From: an uncultured Dorea sp. | Lineage (GTDB): Bacteria; Bacillota; Clostridia; Lachnospirales; Lachnospiraceae | Assembly (NCBI GenBank): GCA_910579335.1 | Contig: CAJTUQ010000050.1 | Location: 1-6,687 of the forward strand | Reading direction: 5' to 3' | Length of the DNA stretch: 6,687 nt | Part shown: positions 5,518-6,687 of the stretch, one piece after another | Numbering within the stretch: the stretch's first letter is position 1 | Layout of the letters: the number at the start of each line of letters is the position of its first letter | Notes under the pieces: generated by a model | Database searches by the model: none | Told to the model about the DNA's origin: nothing | Seen by the model: only the letters and a program-made list of their open reading frames with translations | Made by a program: the position numbers and the translations under genes

Positions 5518-6461
5518 AAAACATCCTGCCTTTCTTTTTTATTATATGATAGTTTCCTGTCCGGCAGCTGCGCCAGTACGATTGCCGCAAACATAAGTAC
5601 ACATCCGGCAGCTTCTTTGGCCGACAGGTTCTCCTTTAATATCACCCATCCCGCCAGCACGGAAAAGCAGGATTCCAGGCTCAAAATCAAAGACGCAATC
5701 GCCGGGTTTACATTTTTCTGACCGACGATCTGAAACGTATAAGCCACTCCGCTTGAGAGCACTCCGGCATATAAAACCGGCGCCCAGCTTTTTACGACTG
5801 CTCCAAGCTGCGGCGTCTCCAATATAAACATAGGGACCACCGACAAGATTCCGCATACAAAAAACTGGATACAAGACATCTTCACCCCGTCAGCCTTCGG
5901 CGAAAAATAGTCGATAACAAGAATATGCAGGGAAAACACCAGCGCACATAAAAATACCAGTAAATCTCCTTTTCCGACCGTAAACTTTTCTGTGATGCAT
6001 AAAAGATACAGGCCCGCCAAAGACAACCCTGCTGCTATCCACACTTTTACGCCTGTTTTTTTATGCAGAAATACCCCGCATACCGGAACAATAATAATAT
6101 AACATGCCGTGATAAAGCCCGCCTTCCCCACGGTCGTATACTGGATCCCCACCTGCTGAAGGCTGCTGGCGGCAAACAGCACCGCTCCACAGGATATCCC
6201 CCCCAGGAGCAAGTCCTTTCTCTCCTTTTGCCTCTTTGCCGTCTCCGGCGCTTTTCTCTCTGCCTGCTTTCCCTCGGAATCTTTTCCATTCAGCCGCCCC
6301 ATAAGCCAAATACATGGGAGAAGCGCAGCGGCTCCTATAAAATTCCTCACTCCGTTAAATGTAAAAGGCCCCAGATGCTCCATCCCGACACTCTGGGCCA
6401 CAAAAGCCGTCCCCCATATAAAAGCGGCCATCATAAGCATGATTGCATTTTTTGGTCTCAT
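5514..6461 (-). CDS. EamA/DMT-superfamily permease
   Basis: A 315-residue integral membrane protein with the two EamA repeats typical of 10-TM drug/metabolite transporters. The first repeat (about 5-155) contains AAFIWGTAFVAQSVG near the start and LQQVGIQYTTVGKAGFIT (101-118); the second (about 165-298) contains GVLSSGVAYTFQIVGQK (233-249) and SLESCFSVLAGWVILKE (261-277), both highly typical of this group. The substrate cannot be predicted; relatives export amino acids, nucleosides or other small metabolites. An unusually long charged loop rich in Lys, Glu and Arg (about 58-82) separates TM2 and TM3. The ATG at 6461 is chosen because AGAGGTG (6468-6474) is six bases upstream; an ATG at 6467 and a GTG at 6468-6470 are too close to that site. 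It precedes dtd in a two-gene operon with an ATGA overlap. Confidence 0.9.
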   Translation of the reverse strand: MRPKNAIMLMMAAFIWGTAFVAQSVGMEHLGPFTFNGVRNFIGAAALLPCIWLMGRLNGKDSEGKQAERKAPETAKRQKERKDLLLGGISCGAVLFAASSLQQVGIQYTTVGKAGFITACYIIIVPVCGVFLHKKTGVKVWIAAGLSLAGLYLLCITEKFTVGKGDLLVFLCALVFSLHILVIDYFSPKADGVKMSCIQFFVCGILSVVPMFILETPQLGAVVKSWAPVLYAGVLSSGVAYTFQIVGQKNVNPAIASLILSLESCFSVLAGWVILKENLSAKEAAGCVLMFAAIVLAQLPDRKLSYNKKERQDVL

Positions 6462-6467
6462 TCCCAT

Positions 6468-6474
6468 CACCTCT
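6468..6474 (-). promoter_or_regulatory. Ribosome binding site deciding the permease start
   Basis: AGAGGTG on the minus strand, six bases before the ATG at 6461. The in-frame GTG at 6468-6470 is part of this site and the ATG at 6465-6467 touches it, so neither is a likely initiator. Confidence 0.65.
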
Positions 6475-6492
6475 TTAGCTACTAACTGAGAT

Positions 6493-6501
6493 AGTATACC
6501 A
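6493..6501 (-). promoter_or_regulatory. Extended -10 promoter for the permease-dtd operon
   Basis: TGGTATACT on the minus strand is an extended -10 element (TGn plus TATACT). The position 17 bases upstream (TACCAC) is a poor -35 box. Transcription would start near 6486, giving a leader of about 25 bases. Confidence 0.5.
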
Positions 6502-6516
6502 TATTTTTCTTTTGCG

Positions 6517-6525
6517 TGGTAAAAT
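6517..6525 (+). promoter_or_regulatory. Possible extended -10 promoter for the right-edge membrane gene
   Basis: TGGTAAAAT fits TGn plus a five-of-six -10 box, but has no clear -35 box. A rival candidate is TATAAA at 6560-6565, also without a -35. If the first is used, it lies back to back with the divergent permease promoter. Confidence 0.3.
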
Positions 6526-6577
6526 ATTTGTGTATGAGGATGGTTATTTTGTGCAACACTATAAAACAGAGGTTCTT

Positions 6578-6687
6578 ATGAAAAAATATATGCGATTTTT
6601 CTTTATCTGCGGTTTCTTCCTGTTTCTGAGCGAAATCTGGAAACAGTACTGCATCACTTATATAGTAAATAAAAACTGCTACGACTG
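6578..6687 (+). CDS. Probable YwaF-like integral membrane protein, 5' fragment
   Basis: The first 36 codons of a gene that runs off the right edge. The ATG at 6578 has an AGAGG site (6568-6572) five bases upstream. The fragment is strongly hydrophobic: a basic start (MKKYMR) followed by a first membrane segment FFFICGFFLFLSE and then IWKQYCITYIV. The SEIWKQ motif at the end of the first membrane helix and the terminal NKNCYD resemble the start of YwaF/TIGR02206-like proteins common in Clostridia, in which a YxWWYFPFQLCS-type segment would come next. Function of that family is unknown. The assignment rests on few residues and could be wrong. Confidence 0.55.
   Translation, partial: MKKYMRFFFICGFFLFLSEIWKQYCITYIVNKNCYD

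Noticed and set aside
6063..6485. 140-codon plus-strand open frame over the permease gene
   Set aside because: Antisense shadow of a clear EamA permease; its translation has no domain-like pattern.
1..6687. Mobile element, CRISPR, tRNA/rRNA, riboswitch or phage signature
   Set aside because: No inverted-repeat ends, transposase or integrase motifs, regular direct repeats or tRNA-like cloverleaf were seen, and the leaders are too short for a typical riboswitch.

Overview
This window is a compact, gene-dense stretch of chromosome from a low-to-moderate GC, Gram-positive anaerobe, most likely a gut Lachnospiraceae (Clostridium cluster XIVa). That placement is inferred from strong AGGAGG-type ribosome binding sites, vegetative TTGACA/TATAAT-type promoters, a DUF5721-like protein (a family I associate with Lachnospiraceae), single-pass SGNH-like and C39-like envelope proteins, and a YwaF-like gene at the right edge. 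No mobile element, CRISPR array, rRNA or tRNA gene is visible.

Layout, left to right. (1) 1-433, minus strand: the 5' part of a membrane-anchored SGNH/GDSL-hydrolase-like gene that runs off the left edge. The position of its nucleophilic Ser appears to hold Phe. (2) 552-1034, plus strand: a DUF5721-like protein of unknown function, divergent from gene 1 with closely packed promoters between them. (3) 1111-2031, minus strand: a membrane-anchored C39-like cysteine peptidase, convergent with gene 2 and sharing a hairpin at 1050-1073. (4) 2212-5018, plus strand: a three-gene operon with its own promoter and a strong terminator. It encodes a PF00756-type esterase, a COG4947-type esterase-like alpha/beta hydrolase and an ATP-grasp ligase. 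(5) 5071-6461, minus strand: a two-gene operon in which an EamA/DMT-family permease overlaps dtd (D-aminoacyl-tRNA deacylase) by ATGA. (6) 6578-end, plus strand: the first 36 codons of a probable YwaF-like membrane protein.

The most interesting unit is the esterase - COG4947 hydrolase - ATP-grasp operon. All three products lack signal peptides and should be cytosolic. An ATP-dependent carboxylate ligase beside two serine hydrolases, with no carrier protein, synthetase module or transporter, suggests a small self-contained pathway that makes, trims or recycles an amide, ester or thioester metabolite. The substrate cannot be read from the sequence. The second operon pairs tRNA quality control (D-amino acid removal) with a metabolite permease, but a functional link is only inferred.

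Several starts were moved downstream from the longest possible reading frame (genes at 552, 2031, 2212 and 6461). In each case a good ribosome binding site lies just before the chosen ATG, and in three of them the longer version would begin upstream of the predicted transcription start.
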